A stretch of 6,881 nt of DNA. It comes from Rubrobacteraceae bacterium (lineage in GTDB: Bacteria; Actinomycetota; Rubrobacteria; Rubrobacterales; Rubrobacteraceae). Every line of letters begins with the position of its first letter. Within the stretch, counting starts at the first letter, position 1. Below the pieces are notes generated by a model, which was not told the DNA's origin, ran no database searches, and worked only from the letters and a program-made list of their open reading frames with translations. Below are positions 5,031 to 6,881 of this stretch, in pieces. Location: contig JAUJMB010000085.1 in assembly GCA_030447045.1 (NCBI GenBank), positions 1 to 6,881 on the forward strand. Reading direction: 5' to 3'. The position numbers and the translations under genes are program-made.

Positions 5031-5639
5031 CTGACGCGGTTGCGGCGCTACCGCGGTGAGGCCGACCGCTCTCTCGGGCTCGTCAGGGAGGTGGAGGACG
5101 TCACGCGGCGGTTCTCGGGGCGGCTCTTCGGCGGGCTGGAGCACGCGGCGGCGCTCGGCCGCGAGGCGGGGTTCGAGATCGAAGCCTCCCACACCGGGGC
5201 GCTCTTCGTCCTCGGCGTCTCCGCCGCGCCCGGCGTGGAGGCCAGGGCCGAGTTCGGGCTCGTCGGGGGTGCGGCGGCAGAGGCCGACGAGGACCTCATG
5301 CACGAGGAGCTGAGCCGGTACAGCCTCGACCCTTCCGGCTACTCGGGCCGCCTCCTCGGCTGGTCTGGGGCCGTCGGAGAAGGGCCCTGCCAGACCTTCG
5401 CCGTGTACCGCGACGGGGTGTGGAAGACCAAGGGCGTGTTCGTCGCCAGGGCCCGCGGCAAGGTGGAGGATCCGGACGAGGTCATCAACGGGTTCTGTCT
5501 GAGGATCCTGGGCAGGCTCATAGACCTCGCGGCGACGACCGGGGGCGTGGGCCGGCGCTGGTCGGACGCCCGCGGGTACGACCTCGCCCGTTACCTCCAA
5601 GGGGATGACGCCCCGACGGAGAGACGCCTCCCCGGCTAA
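5031..5639 (+). CDS. conserved-looking protein of unknown function, probable CTG start
   Basis: The protein has 202 residues from the CTG start. It opens with a basic, helical segment (TRLRRYRGEADRSLGLVREVEDVTRRF), followed by a mixed alpha/beta part with strand-like stretches such as ALFVLGVSAAPG, ARAEFGLVGG, GPCQTFAVYRDGVW and KGVFVARARG, and ends with a helix around INGFCLRILGRLIDLAA and an acidic/basic tail. There is no signal peptide, membrane helix or familiar catalytic motif. Third-position G/C bias is strong, so it is surely coding. Alternatives for the start are TTG 5010 (209 residues) or TTG 5040 (199). It begins 28 bases after the SDR stop and is probably co-transcribed with it. 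Its TAA overlaps the stop of the convergent minus-strand gene. I do not recognise the family. Confidence 0.8.
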   Translation: MTRLRRYRGEADRSLGLVREVEDVTRRFSGRLFGGLEHAAALGREAGFEIEASHTGALFVLGVSAAPGVEARAEFGLVGGAAAEADEDLMHEELSRYSLDPSGYSGRLLGWSGAVGEGPCQTFAVYRDGVWKTKGVFVARARGKVEDPDEVINGFCLRILGRLIDLAATTGGVGRRWSDARGYDLARYLQGDDAPTERRLPG

Positions 5640-5974
5640 CGTTTCCCCGCGTCCCTGGCGGAGCGGACCTCGTAGGTTGGCGTGGCCCCGCCCGGGACGG
5701 GGGCCAGCAGCCCGTGGCCGACCAGCTCGTCGATGGTCTTTGCGATGGCGCCATCGGGGTGGTCCTTCAGCGTGCCGCGCAGGTCCTTGCGGTTGATCTC
5801 GCCGGGCGCCAGAAACGAGCAGAGGCCCGCGTACAGGACGCGGGCCGAGGGGGAGATGGGGAGGGCCCAGACCTCCGGTTCGTACCAGAAGAGGCCGATG
5901 CCCGCCGCGTTCTCCGGCCTCCCACCCCTGGCGTCCCTGAGCCGGACGACCTCGGGGAGCCCCCGTCCCTCCAC
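5636..5974 (-). CDS. small winged-helix-like protein coupled to the beta-CASP nuclease gene
   Basis: The protein has 112 residues. A Gly/Arg-rich N-terminus leads into GIGLFWYEPEVWALPISPSA, then RVLYAGLCSFLAPGEINRKD, LRGTLKDHPDGAIAKTIDEL and VGHGLLAPVP. The order of helices with IxRxxLxxxL and IDELVxHGLL resembles a winged-helix DNA-binding fold of the kind seen in replication-initiator or DnaD-like proteins. That is pattern reading, not a family match. The GTG at 5974 shares its G with the TAG of the nuclease gene (TAGTG), and no ribosome-binding site precedes it, so translation is probably coupled to the nuclease gene. The open frame does extend further upstream through that gene, but this part reads as non-coding shadow. 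Its TAG (5638-5636) overlaps the TAA of the convergent gene. Confidence 0.75.
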   Translation of the reverse strand: MEGRGLPEVVRLRDARGGRPENAAGIGLFWYEPEVWALPISPSARVLYAGLCSFLAPGEINRKDLRGTLKDHPDGAIAKTIDELVGHGLLAPVPGGATPTYEVRSARDAGKR

Positions 5975-6881
5975 TACAGCACGGTGCGGACGGTCTCGCC
6001 GACGGTGGGCGTGTGGATCTTGTGGTCGGGGGCCAGCTGGAAGGCGAGGTCGCTTATGCGGCGGCGGGAGCCGTGGATCAGGATGATCTGGCGGGGAGAG
6101 AGCTTCTTGGTTATGCCGAGCAGCTCGTCCTGCGTGCAGTGGGCCGCGAAGCTTACCCGCTCGACCCGCCACCGCGCCTCCTCGCCGCTCTGCGCCCCGT
6201 AGGAGGCGGCGGCGTTGGACGGCAGGATCACGGCGTTCTTCGGGTCCCCCTCCAGCCTGCGGCGGTAGAAGGCGCTGGCGCCGCCCTGCATGGTCACCGG
6301 TGAGGCTATGACGGCGCAGGGGTTGGTGAGGATGCGCTCGCGGGCGTTGTCGTCGTTGGCGACGGCCCTGATGTTGTCGGAGAAAAAGATCTCGCGCGGG
6401 TCGCTGTGCTGCAAATACGGCTTCATGTACCCGAGCTGCTCGGCGTAGAGCCTCTCCGAGGTCGTAACCACCGATCCGTCCACGTAGATAAAGACGTCGC
6501 GGTCGAGGCCGTACTCGCGGCCGTAGTGCTTGAGGCCCAAGATGATCTCCTGCGCCTGGCCTAGAGCGTACGTCGGGATGAGCACGCTCCCGCCACGCTC
6601 CATGGTCGTCTCGTTGATGGTCTCGACCATGGTCCTTATGGAGTCGGAGAACGGCTGGGGCTTCTGGTCGGCGAGCGTCGCCTCCATGATGAGGAGGTCT
6701 ATGTCCTTCACGTCGGGCAGCCGCGCTGAGGGAATGGAGAAGTGGTCCTCCATGCAGATGTCCCCCGTGTGGAAGACCGTCGCGGGCCCGCTCTGGAGCA
6801 GCACGCTCGCGGCGCCGAGGATGTGGCCGCTCTCGGTGAGCGTCACCGTGGCGTCCCCGATCTTCAGCGGCTTGCCGAACG
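5974..6881 (-). CDS. beta-CASP metallo-beta-lactamase ribonuclease, 5' part outside the window
   Basis: The frame is open to the last base, so the N-terminus, including the HxHxDH zinc motif, is not seen. The visible 302 residues begin FGKPLKIGDATVTLTE and show SGHILGAAS (zinc-ligand His), FHTGDI (zinc-ligand Asp), then the beta-CASP insert with EATLAD (motif A acid) and PTYALGQAQEIILGL. The end carries AAHCTQDEL (motif B His) and LIHGS (motif C His). This is the arrangement of CPSF73-like RNA nucleases such as Thermus TTHA0252, so RNA cleavage or trimming is the likely role. The region usually reading YQxxGTLGR is instead NAAASYGAQSG, which is unusual. The gene is translated before a coupled winged-helix-like gene. 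GTG 6846 should not be taken as its start, since coding homology continues upstream. Confidence 0.93.
   Translation of the reverse strand, partial: FGKPLKIGDATVTLTESGHILGAASVLLQSGPATVFHTGDICMEDHFSIPSARLPDVKDIDLLIMEATLADQKPQPFSDSIRTMVETINETTMERGGSVLIPTYALGQAQEIILGLKHYGREYGLDRDVFIYVDGSVVTTSERLYAEQLGYMKPYLQHSDPREIFFSDNIRAVANDDNARERILTNPCAVIASPVTMQGGASAFYRRRLEGDPKNAVILPSNAAASYGAQSGEEARWRVERVSFAAHCTQDELLGITKKLSPRQIILIHGSRRRISDLAFQLAPDHKIHTPTVGETVRTVL

Noticed and set aside
4965..5600. 211-codon minus-strand frame opposite the CTG-started gene
   Set aside because: The Pro/Arg/Glu-rich composition is typical of a shadow; the plus-strand frame has balanced protein-like composition with strands and helices.
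5714..6202. plus-strand frames opposite the beta-CASP nuclease
   Set aside because: The nuclease motifs on the minus strand leave no doubt about the coding strand.
6846..6846. GTG at 6846 as the start of the beta-CASP gene
   Set aside because: The frame stays open to the window end and the residues before it (FGKPLKIGDAT) fit the family, while the N-terminal zinc-binding part is still missing.

Overview
The window is very GC-rich, and every convincing gene has G or C in most third codon positions. GTG and TTG starts are common. This suits a high-GC actinobacterium; the protein style recalls Rubrobacter or a relative, but that is an impression from sequence and not a database result. I saw no rRNA, tRNA, CRISPR array or transposase.

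Layout. Positions 1-2006 run on the plus strand: the 3' part of an E2 acyltransferase gene of a 2-oxoacid dehydrogenase complex, a doubtful 40-residue ORF, a bacterial-PH/SHOCT protein, and a TTG-started zinc-ribbon protein. Positions 2180-3761 run on the minus strand, reading leftwards from 3761: a BrnT-type toxin gene broken by a frameshift, a small antitoxin-like gene that overlaps its end, a stand-alone CoaC/HFCD-type flavoprotein, and a GNAT acetyltransferase. These are so tightly packed that they are probably one transcript. Just upstream of brnT, at about 3781-3858, lies a decayed copy of the 5' end of that same flavoprotein gene, so the toxin-antitoxin pair sits between a relic and the intact gene. 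Positions 3991-5639 return to the plus strand: a 58-residue unknown protein, a classical short-chain dehydrogenase, and a 202-residue unknown protein that seems to start at CTG. Positions 5636-6881 are on the minus strand: a beta-CASP metallo-beta-lactamase nuclease cut by the window end, followed by a coupled winged-helix-like gene whose stop codon overlaps that of the plus-strand gene.

How it fits together. The E2 is central metabolism, and the SDR and beta-CASP nuclease are housekeeping-like. The accessory part is 2180-3880. There a toxin-antitoxin operon appears to have been placed at the start of a flavoprotein/acetyltransferase operon, leaving a partial duplication; the toxin then lost its frame while the antitoxin stayed open. 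The flavoprotein lacks the Cys-containing motif of E. coli-type CoaC and has no CoaB domain. It is followed in the same frame, after a single TAG, by a GNAT that has no conventional start codon at the point where its homology begins. These linked oddities are the most interesting part of the window.
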